Part shown: positions 54,301-62,054 of the stretch, in pieces
How the letters are laid out: every line of letters starts with the position of its first letter
How positions within the stretch are numbered: position 1 is the first letter of the stretch
From: Diadema setosum
Taxonomy: Eukaryota; Echinodermata; Echinoidea; Diadematoida; Diadematidae
Direction: 5' to 3'
Assembly (NCBI RefSeq): GCF_964275005.1
Contig: NC_092699.1
Coordinates: 21,996,333-22,060,332, forward strand
DNA: 64,000 nt
Translations under genes and position numbers: made by a program
Notes under the pieces: generated by a model
What the model was told of the DNA's origin: nothing
Seen by the model: only the letters and a program-made list of their open reading frames with translations
The model's database searches: none

Positions 54301-54602
54301 CAAAAAGATAACGTCAGCCCTTCCACTTCCTTAAAAAAATATACAGCAACAGAGATTTCCTGTATGTCTTTCCGATAAAATGTGTTTTTCAAACCCTCAC
54401 AATAAAACAGAATGATTTCTCTGTGTTTGGCTCATACTGCTTTCATGTTCTCTCAGAGAAATTATAACCGTGTTATGACAATAATACTTACTGATTCTAC
54501 TTCTGCAGGCAAGGAAAATGGCGCACTTCGTGTATGACGTGCACACAGGGCCAGGAGACCAAAAATCAAAGTATAAAGCAGTCTATCATAGCAGATGTAC
54601 AT
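30022..54602 (-). CDS. TNF receptor superfamily death receptor, 7 coding exons, 785 aa
   Basis: Seven minus-strand coding exons (54602-54492, 47578-47436, 39453-39158, 35735-35583, 34356-34294, 33746-32442, 30308-30022) join to 2358 bases, 785 codons plus stop. Every intron is GT-AG and every junction keeps phase. Signal peptide at residues 1-26; cysteine-rich TNFR region about 43-127 with C at 43, 53, 63, 74, 86, 89, 100, 103, 106, 109, 119 and 127; Ser/Thr/Pro stalk to about 190; one membrane helix 195-215 followed by WWRERVKR; hydrophilic linker 216-690; death domain about 695-780. The family binds TNF-like ligands at the cell surface and recruits adaptors through the death domain. The ectodomain is short (one to two repeats instead of the usual three or four) and the linker unusually long. 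Closest vertebrate type cannot be decided; death-domain members such as the NGFR or EDAR groups are candidates. Untranslated exons and poly(A) site were not identified. Confidence 0.85.
30895..31519. mobile_element. Tc1/mariner-like foldback element in receptor intron 6
   Basis: 625 bases, nearly fully palindromic: CAGGGTGTCCC.AAAAAAGC.GAACGGTGGATTTT at the left is repeated inverted at the right, and the inverted match extends about 300 bases to a GT-rich centre near 31215. TA dinucleotides flank both ends (30893-30894, 31520-31521). No transposase frame. Confidence 0.85.
31641..32166 (-). mobile_element. ACTAGAAAAGCAC non-autonomous element, copy in intron 6
   Basis: Minus-strand start ACTAGAAAAGCACTCTGAGAG, end in a small hairpin (ATAACCTCC/GGAGGTAA). 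Related copies lie at 37305-37749 and 38316-38846. Confidence 0.75.
32442..33746 (-). CDS. Death receptor exon 6: long low-complexity cytoplasmic linker
   Basis: A 1305-base exon open throughout, with acceptor TTTGCTGCAG and donor GTACG, again phase 1 on both sides. It encodes about 434 residues dominated by Ser, Gly, Asp, Asn, Lys and Glu with almost no hydrophobic stretches, hence probably disordered, and many Ser/Thr in acidic or basic context. A proline-rich PVPPPSPVKEP lies at its end. No enzymatic domain is visible. Open frames on the opposite strand here are shadows. Confidence 0.8.
34294..34356 (-). CDS. Death receptor exon 5: short juxtamembrane exon
   Basis: 63-base exon with acceptor TGTTTTACAG and donor GTAAGT, phase 1 on both sides, so it can be skipped without a frame change. 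It encodes VVQLNAIERNQQPDGDESPER, a hydrophilic stretch with no recognised motif. Confidence 0.7.
35407..35433 (+). repeat. (TG)n microsatellite in intron 4
   Basis: About 13 TG units. Confidence 0.95.
35583..35735 (-). CDS. Death receptor exon 4: transmembrane helix
   Basis: Acceptor TGTTTCCAG, donor GTAAG. After a split Ala codon it encodes HTNTKDYSTT and then a 21-residue hydrophobic segment rich in Val, Leu and Ile (residues 195-215), then WWRERVKRY, a positive stop-transfer sequence that puts the C-terminus in the cytoplasm. Confidence 0.85.
35941..36879 (+). mobile_element. ACTAGAAATGTCGC element with TGACC repeats, copy A (intron 3)
   Basis: Begins ACTAGAAATGTCGCTA.GG, contains several TGACCTTTGACC stretches, and ends with GGACGGACGG, ACCCGAAA and a hairpin of ATGCCTCCG and CGGAGGCAT. 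No coding capacity. Confidence 0.8.
37305..37749 (+). mobile_element. ACTAGAAAAGCAC element, shortened copy in intron 3
   Basis: Same start and end as 38316-38846, but the middle is different or internally deleted (445 bases). Confidence 0.65.
38316..38846 (+). mobile_element. ACTAGAAAAGCAC element in intron 3
   Basis: 531 bases, inverted match to 31641-32166 over the full length, ending in CTCC.TGGTGGAGGTAAT. It ends about 310 bases downstream of exon 3 in the sense of the receptor gene. Confidence 0.75.
39158..39453 (-). CDS. Death receptor exon 3: TNFR cysteine repeat plus stalk
   Basis: Encodes residues 86-183. The cysteine series CERC, CRSCNPCTQC and EEQPCTDETDTVC is a textbook TNFR repeat. 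It is followed by a Ser/Thr/Pro-rich stalk suited to O-glycosylation. The acceptor is CTGTACAG; the donor is ATAG/GTGTGTGTG, inside a short GT run, so a small shift of the splice site is possible, but this choice is the one that keeps phase with exon 4. Confidence 0.85.
39531..41254. mobile_element. pogo/Tigger-like MITE interrupted by a piggyBac-like MITE
   Basis: Inverted ends CAGTTGAACCTCTC.TATCCGG, flanked by TA at 39529-39530 and 41255-41256. Such ends are typical of pogo/Tigger elements. A second element occupies 39704-40694. The outer element begins 77 bases beyond the exon 3 acceptor, inside intron 2. No transposase frame. Confidence 0.85.
39704..40694. mobile_element. piggyBac-like MITE (TTAA, CCCTATAAAG ends)
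   Basis: 991 bases flanked by TTAA at 39700-39703 and 40695-40698, with ends CCCTATAAAGCCCAAG and CTTGGGCTTTACAGGG. Next to the ends are G/C runs around CACA(A/T)TGTGCCCCC. The CCCT.AAAG start resembles piggyBac ends. Confidence 0.85.
41660..42613 (+). mobile_element. ACTAGAAATGTCGC element with TGACC repeats, copy B (intron 2)
   Basis: Same architecture as copy A: start ACTAGATATATCGCTACGG, internal TGACCTTTGACCT stretches near 42128 and 42432, end in a GCCTCC/GGAGGC hairpin. Confidence 0.8.
43260..44640 (+). repeat. Degenerate tandem array, about 150-170 bp units (intron 2)
   Basis: Repeated blocks GTTACCATGGCAATGCAT and CAAGTCAAATGCTCAAAA.CTGAGGG recur at about 43305, 43449, 43746, 43917, 44159, 44325 and 44488. 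The unit design resembles the array at 26750-27670 but the sequence differs. Confidence 0.65.
44780..45589 (+). mobile_element. Nested element of about 158-bp TGACC-rich tandem units
   Basis: Four units opening GGGCCCTAAAAGTTCATTGA (about 44890, 45050, 45207, 45363), each with TGTGACCTTTGACCTTGTGG. Ends show GTCTCGCCCAC and, inverted, GTGGGCTCGAC. Confidence 0.65.
45719..45942 (+). mobile_element. Penelope-like terminal (pLTR-type) insertion with hammerhead-like core
   Basis: Contains GTTCTCAGTCATCCAGGT, inverted 30-base arms (ATGAACTATATAGGTAAATC and partner), and CTGATGA...GTGAAAC, all in the order known from Penelope-like elements. Flanked by the direct repeat TGACCCTTTTT (45708-45718 and 45943-45953), as expected of a retroposed piece. 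No reverse transcriptase remains. Confidence 0.65.
46358..46718. mobile_element. CpG-rich foldback MITE (CCCCGCGTTCACATTGG ends)
   Basis: 361 bases with inverted ends CCCCGCGTTCACATTGGTCC. The interior is also self-complementary in blocks. The open frame across it is unlikely to be coding. Confidence 0.85.
46719..47435. other. Receptor intron 2 spacer, no gene seen
   Basis: About 46930-47190 resembles a diverged TACTGTAAAA-type MITE (TATTTTAGCGAGG..., ending TATACAGTA). Confidence 0.4.
47436..47578 (-). CDS. Death receptor exon 2: first half of cysteine-rich ectodomain
   Basis: Acceptor TTTTAACAG, donor GTAAG, phase 0 in and phase 2 out. It encodes residues 38-84 with cysteines at 43, 53, 63 and 74 and the pattern CVPGTYRND, which resembles the first module of TNFR repeats. 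The codon for Leu85 is split with exon 3. Introns on both sides are long (about 6.9 and 8.0 kb). Confidence 0.75.
47579..49747. other. Receptor intron 1 spacer with microsatellites
   Basis: Contains a 38-base direct repeat at about 47907-47975, a (TTTTA)n tract at 48430-48490, a long T run and G/C-rich stretch at 48520-48590, and AAAC repeats near 49620. No exon recognised. Confidence 0.5.
49748..51065 (+). mobile_element. ACTAGAAATGTCGC element with TGACC repeats, copy D (intron 1)
   Basis: Longest copy (1318 bases). Start ACTAGAAATGTCGCTACGGC, many TGACCTTTGACCT stretches, end with four ACGG units, ACCCGAAAAC and the hairpin ATGCCTCCG/CGGAGGCAT with a TTCG-type loop region. Confidence 0.85.
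51277..51661 (+). mobile_element. TTAA-flanked foldback MITE, AGGGACTG family, copy C
   Basis: 385 bases, TTAA at 51273-51276 and 51662-51665. Very close to copy A at 4532-4915 in sequence and orientation. Confidence 0.85.
52060..52120 (+). repeat. (CATAC)n microsatellite
   Basis: About 12 units of a five-base repeat, adjacent to the left end of the element at 52124. Confidence 0.95.
52124..52499 (+). mobile_element. GTACC-repeat foldback element, CpG-decayed copy
   Basis: Matches 60723-61144 in order (GTGGACCACTTCCC, GTGCTCCAAAAG, AAAAATAACTC), but CpG sites are replaced by TG or CA and the GTACC runs are reduced. Confidence 0.7.
53078..53290 (+). mobile_element. TACTGTAAAA-ended MITE, CpG-rich copy (intron 1)
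   Basis: Begins TATTGTAAAAGGGG, ends TTTTACAGTA, and holds many CpG sites (CGCGCATTTCGCGCAACCCG) lost in the copy at 5858-6066. Confidence 0.85.
54492..54602 (-). CDS. Death receptor exon 1: signal peptide
   Basis: Encodes 37 residues starting MYICYDRLLYTLIFGLLALC, a hydrophobic core followed by a polar stretch with a likely cleavage site near ARHTRS/APFS. It ends in phase 0 at a strong GTAAGT donor (54491-54486). The start is the only methionine upstream of the hydrophobic core in this frame. Two near-identical 35-base sequences (54040-54074 and 54352-54389) lie in intron 1 just downstream of the donor. No TATA or other promoter motif could be assigned upstream. Confidence 0.8.
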
Positions 54603-55816
54603 TGTGTTGCTGAATGAAGACCTGGTCCCGCATACAGGCTGTATATGGGTAGAAGCAGGACTTGCATGTCATTTAATTTCTCACTGCCATAGCAACTGTT
54701 CTACATACCCATGGCAAGACGTTAATCTTTAGTTGTGCTGCTGGTCTATTGGCCAGCAGCATTATCCACACGGTGATCAACTCTCAACAACATCACCTAG
54801 CCTGATGTACTCCTACATGGTATTTTATATTAGAATTCTGAGAATCACATCTGCCTCATAAACTTCGTGATAGGAGGTAGAATGAATCAATTTGATTTCT
54901 CCCTCGTGTCAGAGTTATCATCAGTTTTACGAGTGGTTAAATCCACCATCAAGAAGAACATAGATGGACTGAGAATACAGTGTTGTATAAGGGTTATTCC
55001 CTCTCTGTAGAAAACAGTCCGATTATCCATCTTGTATTAATCATATGGTATGGATACAGCATGATGAGTGTACTTGCAACAAAACAAAAAACAAAACAAA
55101 ATCACGAACAACATGATTTTCATGTCATGAATGCCATGACCAATAGATGAGGTCAATTATCTTTCTCTGGATTCTTTGACAATGTCAGGTAAAATAATCA
55201 GAGGTAGAAATTTTAGAGATTGACAGTAATACGAATTTGAACTTACTGTACCGGTATCAATCACAGTATTTTAGCTATATCCAAGGCATTTTTACCAATG
55301 ATATATATCCTCAAATAAATTTATCACTGACATTTTTACCAGTGACGTTCATACTACTTCTGTCTTCTCTCACAAATTTAGTTTGACCGCAGTTTATGGT
55401 GGGATCCTCTACTGCATATCTAACATTATATCAGCATGCTTGAGATGCAATCTCACAGAAATTGATGGTTATCATTGAAATGGCAGAATAACCCTATTTC
55501 ACAAATTAAGATAATAATGTCAACTCTCCCATGTTGATAGAGATATTGACTAAAAAGTGAGGACACAAAAGTCGAGCTAAGAAAAGGTGCACTTACTGTA
55601 TAGGTGTTTATAATCCACTCTGGTTTACATGAACTGAGTCATTACAGGCTGAAGCAGTAGTGTCTGTGGGCCTGGAGTGTGTGTGGAACGCAGATCACTT
55701 GACCAATCAAGGCTAAATCTACAGCACAAAAAGTGAGTACCAGGGTACAATTGATTGCAAATCTCTCCATGTATCAATTCTGATTGTATGGTATCAAGAC
55801 TAGTAGTATTACATTT
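54603..55816. other. Upstream flank of the receptor start codon
   Basis: Should contain 5' UTR or promoter, or an intron leading to an untranslated exon. No TATA box, CpG island or clear donor was identified. Confidence 0.4.
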
Positions 55817-55824
55817 CTTCCTGA

Positions 55825-57767
55825 CAGTGGCGTAACTACGGGGGGGCATTGGGGGGGGGGGGGGGCACGTGCCCCCCAATCCGCTGGTAAAAAAAAAAAA
55901 GAAAGAAAAAGAAGAAAAAAAGAAGAAAAAAACCCTACCAAAATGGTAATTCAAGGGTTAGTAAACTGCTTTTGAAATCGACATGAAAGGATGATCAAGA
56001 AAAAAGATATTTTTGTAAGATTTCTTTTAACCATATAATTAAAGAGATATTATAGTGATACATTGTTCAAAAAGCCCAGAGACGACAAAAGATTGTGATT
56101 CAGTGTGATTCCTGGTTGGCATTTTGAATACAAGCAGGATGTGCGCAGTGTACTCAGAACATCGGAATGGCAAAAAGAGTCGCTGCAATGTTGCGCAATG
56201 TGATGTTTGATAGGTTGTACACATTTTGCTATCAAAGCTTGATCATTGATTTTGCAGTGTTGCTTTACATACTAGTCTATATTAAAATGCCTTGCATTGC
56301 CAATAATAAGACTTGACCTTGGCTATTTCCTAACTTTTCCATCTATATGAAACACACACACTCACAAACACAAACAAATTAGGGGATGCTCTATATAAGG
56401 TGCAGATTTTGGACATCCTTCTCCCGCTTGGTCACTTCGACGCCCCCTCGCTGGTCATATTGTACCTCCCCCAATCATGAACATAAACCGACACCCTTGA
56501 CTACCAGTGGCGGATCCAGGGGGCGCACCGGGCACCCCCTCCCTCCAAAGCGAAAAAATATATAATGTAGCTACAAACGACAGTTTTTGGACCGTAAAAT
56601 GTCAAAATTTTTAAGCTCGCTCGCTTCGCTCGCTCGCATTTAATCGCTATGCAATTCTCCTGATGTTGCTGTCAGTAATTGCCAGCAGTTGCGCCTGGTG
56701 CGCCCCCTCCCCTTAATTTCCAAAGCGAAAAAATATAGCTAAAAACGGCAGTTTTGGGACTGTAAAATGTCACAATTTTAAAGCTCGCTCGCTTCGCTCG
56801 CTCGCATTTAATCGTTATGCAATTCTCCTGATGTTGCTGTCAGTAATTGCCAGCAGTTGTGCCCGGTGCGCCCAGGCCCTCTCCTTAATTTCCAAAGCGA
56901 AAAAATATAGCTAAAAACAGCAGTTTTGGGACTATAAAATGTCAAAATTTTCAAGCTCACTCGCTTCGCTCGTTCGCATTTAATCGTTATGCAATTCTCC
57001 TGATGCTGCTGTCAGTAATTGCCAGCAGTTGCGCCCGGTGCGCCCCCTCTCCTTAATTTCCAAAGCGAAAAAATATAGCTAAAAACGGCAGTTTTGGGAC
57101 TGTAAAATGTCAAAATTTTCAAGCTCGCTCGCTTCGCTCGCTCGCATTTAATCGCTATGCAATTCTCCTGATGTTGCTGTCAGTATATAATTGCCAGCAG
57201 TTGCGCCCAATGCGCCCCCTCCCCTTAATTTCCAAAGCGAAAAAATATACCTAAAAACGGCAATTTTGGGAACCTAAAATGTCAAAATTTTCAAGCTCGC
57301 TCGCTTCGCTCGCTCGCATTTAACCGTTATATGCCATTCTCCTGATATTACTGCCAGTAATTGCCAGCAGTTGCGCCCGATGCGCCCCCTCCCCTTAATT
57401 TCCAAAGCGAAAAAATATAGCTAAAAACGGCAGTTTCGGGAACATAAAATGTCAAAATTTTCAAGCTCGCTCGCTTCGCTCGCTCGCATTTAATCGTTAT
57501 GCCATTCTCGTGATGTTACTGCCAGCAACTGCCAGCAGTTGCGCCCGGTGCAACCCCCTTAATTTCCAAAGCAAATATATATATATATATATATATACAT
57601 ACATGTATTATTATATATAGCTACAAACGGCAGTTTGGGGACTGTAAAATGTCAAAATTTTCAAGCTCGCTCGCTCCGCTCGCTCGCATTTAATTGATAC
57701 GTTATGCAATTCTGATGTTGCTGCCATGAGGTGCCCCCCCAATGTCTTGACCCACGGTACGCCACTG
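55825..57767. mobile_element. hAT-like composite element with perfect 8-bp target duplication
   Basis: Inverted ends CAGTGGCGTA, flanked on both sides by CTTCCTGA (55817-55824 and 57768-57775). An 8-bp duplication is the hAT hallmark. Inside are G runs next to the left end, about 600 bases of ordinary sequence, a second hAT-type start (CAGTGGCGGATCCAGGGGG at about 56509) and a tandem array. No transposase frame. Confidence 0.85.
56509..57727 (+). repeat. Tandem array of about 170-bp units with GCTCGC palindromes
   Basis: Seven units, each with AAGCTCGCTCGCTTCGCTCG (at 56613, 56781, 56953, 57121, 57293, 57463, 57663), ATTGCCAGCAGTTGCGCC and a GGTGCGCCCCCTCC-type segment. Spacing is 168-172 except the last, which contains a (TA)n insertion at 57575-57597. 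Confidence 0.9.
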
Positions 57768-57775
57768 CTTCCTGA

Positions 57776-58102
57776 CTTGAGCTTTTATTACTATAGGGTT
57801 CAGAACAATCAATCAATTGGTCATTTGTCAAATCAGTCCATTTATCAACCACTGATAAAAAACTAGGTATCATATTTTGTGAATTATCTCATTGACAAAG
57901 ACAGCATGCAATGTATGTGCACCTACATGTACATGAAATTCACTCTATGCAATTTCTCCTAGATCAGAGATCTTCCAAGAACATAATGTCCTTCAAATTC
58001 TGTTCATATTAACTCCTGTAAAACAAGAAATTTGTGCATGCATGAAACTTTTGTAAATTTTGTGAGGAGCAAAGATTCCCCATAGGTTTTTGTTTTGTTT
58101 TA

Positions 58103-58133
<31 letters not shown>

Positions 58134-59272
58134 CCACAATGCATTGAATGCTGGTAGCAATCCAGGAAAGTAAAATGTCAAGTGTTTCTGGTTTTACAGT
58201 AACTGTGTGTTTCAAGGGGAAGTGAATGCAGGATGCAACTGTTACGGATGTTCATTGTAAAGATATTCATGCCACCATTAATGGGATGAACATCTAACAT
58301 GACCTCCTTTGTCTGCAGGTTTTACATATTAATCCAGACAAAAATCACACCACTCATGAAATTTGTAAGAATGGTGAAATTCCACTTTTCCAGTGAAATC
58401 ACAAAGTTTCATCAAGTTTATGAAGAATTGCCAAAATTAATGTCATTCTCAGGTAACACATTATTAACACATTTATTAACTTAATAATTCATAATTACAT
58501 GCCATCTTTAAGCTGGTTTTATGTTAGAATGATTAGAAATTCCAACAAATAGACTGGCAGTATAAGGTACGATAATACGCCAGAGGCAGACTGTACCAGA
58601 CTGGAAGAAGAAGAAGTAGTATATTCTTTTCTTAAACTTGGAACTTTTAGACTTTAGAAGATTATGGAATATCAAGTTTTATGTATTCATGATACAATGT
58701 AAGTAGCAACCTCATTAGTTGCCACTAGGTAACTTAAAGCCCTTCTCATGCTCAGCTGACGATATGCAAATCTAATGAGGTATTGATTTCAATTGATTTC
58801 AAGCCTCACAAGCCCAAGAACTAACCTATATGTACACACTAGAAAATAAAATGATTATCATCTAAACTATAAATGCCCTTCTTTGATATGAAAATCTGAA
58901 TACTTGTCATAAAAATTACAATTGTGGTACATACATCATACAATAACAATAACCTAGCAAATGTAAAATTTAGTGCTTTTTGGCTTAATAACGCAAGTTA
59001 GGTTTGGGTCTGTATCTGGTCGTCAGGGATATGTTCCATGGAGACTGCATCTGGCTTCAATCATGGATCCCGTCCTATACGAAGAAGAGCGATAACATAA
59101 AAAAAAAAAAAAAAAAAAATCAATAAATAAAATAAGAGTAAGACTCCTCCAGACAGACAGATCTTTGGCCATGGTAGTTTTGTGTGTTGTAACATTCTTC
59201 ACACTTATCTTCAGTGAATTAATTTGCTTCAATATGACAATGGACAATGTTGTTGTGAGCATAGACTGTTTA
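57776..59272. other. Spacer, no gene seen
   Basis: Contains (TTTTG)n at 58090-58133, an A run at 59098-59119, and a roughly 100-base sequence at 59003-59100 (GTCTGTATCTGGTCGTC) that recurs at 60237-60340. Confidence 0.5.
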
Positions 59273-59536
59273 GCCTGAATTCACAAAGGTGGTACAAATG
59301 AAACCATGGAGTGCCAAGTGTTGTACAGAATATTTCATTACGAAATTGGTCATTTCGTCTACAAAATGACCATGTCGTTAACAAAATTATCATTTCGTTA
59401 CAAAATGTCATTTCGTTACAAAATAATAATTTCATCGACGAAATGATTGATTTCGTTACGAAATATTCCATGCGACACTTGGCGCTCCATGGTTTAAACC
59501 ATGGTTTCATTTGTACCACCTTTGTGAATTCGGGCC
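59273..59536. mobile_element. Palindromic MITE with GAATTCACAAAGGTGG ends
   Basis: 264 bases. Inverted ends GAATTCACAAAGGTGGTACA. The middle is a series of short ACGAAAT/ATTTCGT motifs in both orientations. Confidence 0.85.
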
Positions 59537-60722
59537 ACATTAGAGGCTACGCGACAATTTCAAACTCCATACCTTTGGCTATGTTTACGCCTAACCACGC
59601 CTGTTTCATGCCAGAACTGCTCCCATTGATTAATCATTAGACATTACCTTTGTCTGATTTTACCCTTTCAAGTTTCAAGTATCGGTATGAAAGTGATATA
59701 TGATTTGCTATGACGATATCCAAAGATTTGTCTAGATCGAATTTTCCTGATGCAGCACCGATAATGACTACAATTGATGACGTTGCTTACCCTGCTGGCG
59801 AACCCTCCTTTCTCCTCTTGATAGATTAGAATAACTCTCTGAGATAGTGTAATTTACTTGATAGGCCTACATGTCATTGGTTGTCTTGGAAGCAATGATG
59901 GAAGGCAATGATCTTATTCTTAGCAGCACTGCTCCATCTTCACGAGTTTTTCTTGAACTTTTATTCCAGTTAGGATCTACAATCACATCTTCTTTTTAAG
60001 ATTTTTAAACTTTGTTGTAAGAGCAGGAGTTGAGTGGCTGGGCACTTACCGAAGTAGAACTAGGTGGGCGGTGGGTAGGTAGAATGAAGGTTGTTTGTAA
60101 ACTCGTAACTCGTTCGCACGGGAACTGAAGGACAGTGATACTGCATGCAGCCACCACAACAGCGCGCAGCAGGTTACGACTCTACGAGATATAGGGCCTA
60201 CTAGTACTGTACTACTACCTACCTTGACCGAAAGATCGGTCTGTATCTGGTCGTCGTGTTCAGCGGAGACGCGTCTGGCTTCACGATATCCCCTCGTGGC
60301 CCTCCTACACAGGAGAACGATACATGTAACGTCAACCGAAAAAATACAAGACCCCTCCGGACTGTCTAATTACTAACGTTTTTATAGTACAAACTATTTA
60401 GTAGATTTACTAGCTACATGTTTCTACCATGTTTCAAAATGGTTATTCTTTCGCGTGCGCATCAGCGCCTGGTTGTGTGCACTTTGGACGTACCAATGTA
60501 CAGTATGTACTTCCGCTTAGTGTAGCATGATGGCCTATGCCCGTAGAGCTGCATTTACAATACAGCTCTTTGCCTATGCCGCATGCGCGCAGTGGGGAAA
60601 ACCCGTCCCCGCCTAGAGCGCCTCCCCCCCCCCTCCCCCCCCCCCCCCACACACACACACAATAATAAATACGCCTCTAGTCTGGTTTCTAGACCATTTG
60701 CCAAATGGACTCCGTGGAGACG

Positions 60723-61144
60723 AAGGGTGCGTTCGAGCGCTCTCCTAAAGTGAACTGTACCGTACCGTACCGCGCCAGGGGAGCGTTCGAACGCTCCTAA
60801 AGTGTACCGTACCGTACTGTACCGAGCCAAAAGTGGACCACTTCCCGATGTGCTCCAAAAGCGTACCAAAGCGTACCAAAAGTTCGTTGTAAAGCATGCG
60901 CGTATTATGCGCATACGTCACAATGCAAAAACATCATTCTCTTTGTTCGGGACAGCTGTAAGTAGGTCAAGCGCAAGGTGAATGACCTTCTTGCTACAAA
61001 CAAGCGTGACCTTTTCTAAAAATAACTCGAGAGGTACGCTTTCTCAACAGAGCATTCGAACGCTCCCAAACTAGCACAGTACGGTACGGTACGCTTTAGT
61101 TCAGTTCGCTTTGGTTCGCTTTAGAGCGTTCGAACGCACCCCTT
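60723..61144. mobile_element. CpG-rich foldback MITE with GTACC repeats
   Basis: Ends AAGGGTGCGTTCGA and partner, plus internal GAGCGTTCGAACGCTC palindromes and GTACCGTACCGTACC runs facing each other. Younger-looking relative of 52124-52499. Confidence 0.85.
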
Positions 61145-61259
61145 GTCGCCGCCGTTGCCGAAGGCAAAGTCGTTGTTGTTGTTGTTGTTTTGGTTTAATG
61201 GCGTGTATCACTCAAGAATGAGTATTTACGCCGGTGTTGTTGTTGTTATTTCCCAGGGG

Positions 61260-61445
61260 CCCGTTGCATAAAACTCCAACCGGATTTTTTTCCGGTTGAA
61301 ATCACAAAATTCCGGTTGGAAGCTCCCAACCAGAGTTTTTATGCAACGGATTTTACATTCTTAGATTAGCAACCTTAAAAAATTCTGGTTGGGCAAATCC
61401 CAACCAGAATTTTCTAAGGTTGCTAAAAAAGTTTTATGCAACGGG
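61260..61445. mobile_element. Palindromic MITE with CCCGTTGCATAAAACT ends
   Basis: 186 bases. Ends CCCGTTGCATAAAACT and inverted partner, internal CCAACCGGA/TCCGGTTG and CCAACCAGA/TCTGGTTGG pairs. Ends of this kind are frequent in animal genomes. Confidence 0.8.
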
Positions 61446-61754
61446 ATCTCCTTGGTTACTGTCGCGATCGAGATGACTTCGCGCTACCGCCAATGAGGGC
61501 GCATGAAAGAGTGACAAAAAAGAAAAGAGTCCCGCATCGGGACTACAACTCGACTGGAGTCGAACAGTCTATGTGGGGGATTCCCCCGTAGCCCCAGTTG
61601 TACCTGGTACCACCAGCTAGAACGCATTAGTATACCTCACTCATACCACCGGGTTTTACCACAATCGCAAATGAAAATCTTGGAAGATTTTCGCTGGGGA
61701 CAAGAACCATGGTACAGTCTTGAGGAATCTAAGGTTTCTCCTCTTTCTGCAGGT

Positions 61755-62054
61755 ATGAAAATCTACAGGGTTTTCGGTTTTGACGCAATAATTAAGCTGT
61801 GGATATGCCTAACTATACACAGCCCAGTCGCCGCTGTACATTTAACAGCGTCTGGTCGGGCTAGGATATGCCATGCTAACCTCGGGCGCAGTAACCAGTA
61901 CGAACGAGTTGGGTGTTGTCGCTGGTGCGGCATGTATATGGATATAGGACCTAGGTTCTATATTATTGTATTAATATATGCTGCTACAGTGCTAGCCATG
62001 CTAACTTGTGGTCTTAGAAGAATATTTTCCTTGATTCACGAAGGATCAATATAG
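61755..62054 (+). CDS. Candidate small cysteine-rich single-pass membrane protein
   Basis: From the ATG at 61755 this gives 99 residues: a signal-like N-terminus (MKIYRVFGFDAIIKLWICL, then TIHSPVAAVHL), a short segment with C..........GCCRWC, a hydrophobic helix (FYIIVLIYAATVLAMLTCGL) and a short tail ending HEGSI. A good acceptor (CTCTTTCTGCAG) lies directly before GTATGAAA, so the ATG would open a second exon; alternatively an in-frame ATG at 61671 adds 28 residues. AATAAA occurs near 62490. I do not recognise the family. It may be a real short gene, an exon whose spliced form continues to 63235, or a chance frame. Confidence 0.35.
   Translation: MKIYRVFGFDAIIKLWICLTIHSPVAAVHLTASGRARICHANLGRSNQYERVGCCRWCGMYMDIGPRFYIIVLIYAATVLAMLTCGLRRIFSLIHEGSI

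Noticed and set aside
58299-58484. Plus-strand ORF between a CTGCAG and a GTAACA
   Set aside because: Composition and peptide look random; no domain, no cysteine or helix pattern, weak splice sites.
59172-59276. Short plus-strand frame MVVLCVVTFFTLIFSELICF
   Set aside because: Only 34 codons, no good donor, stop shortly after, and next to dispersed repeat sequence.
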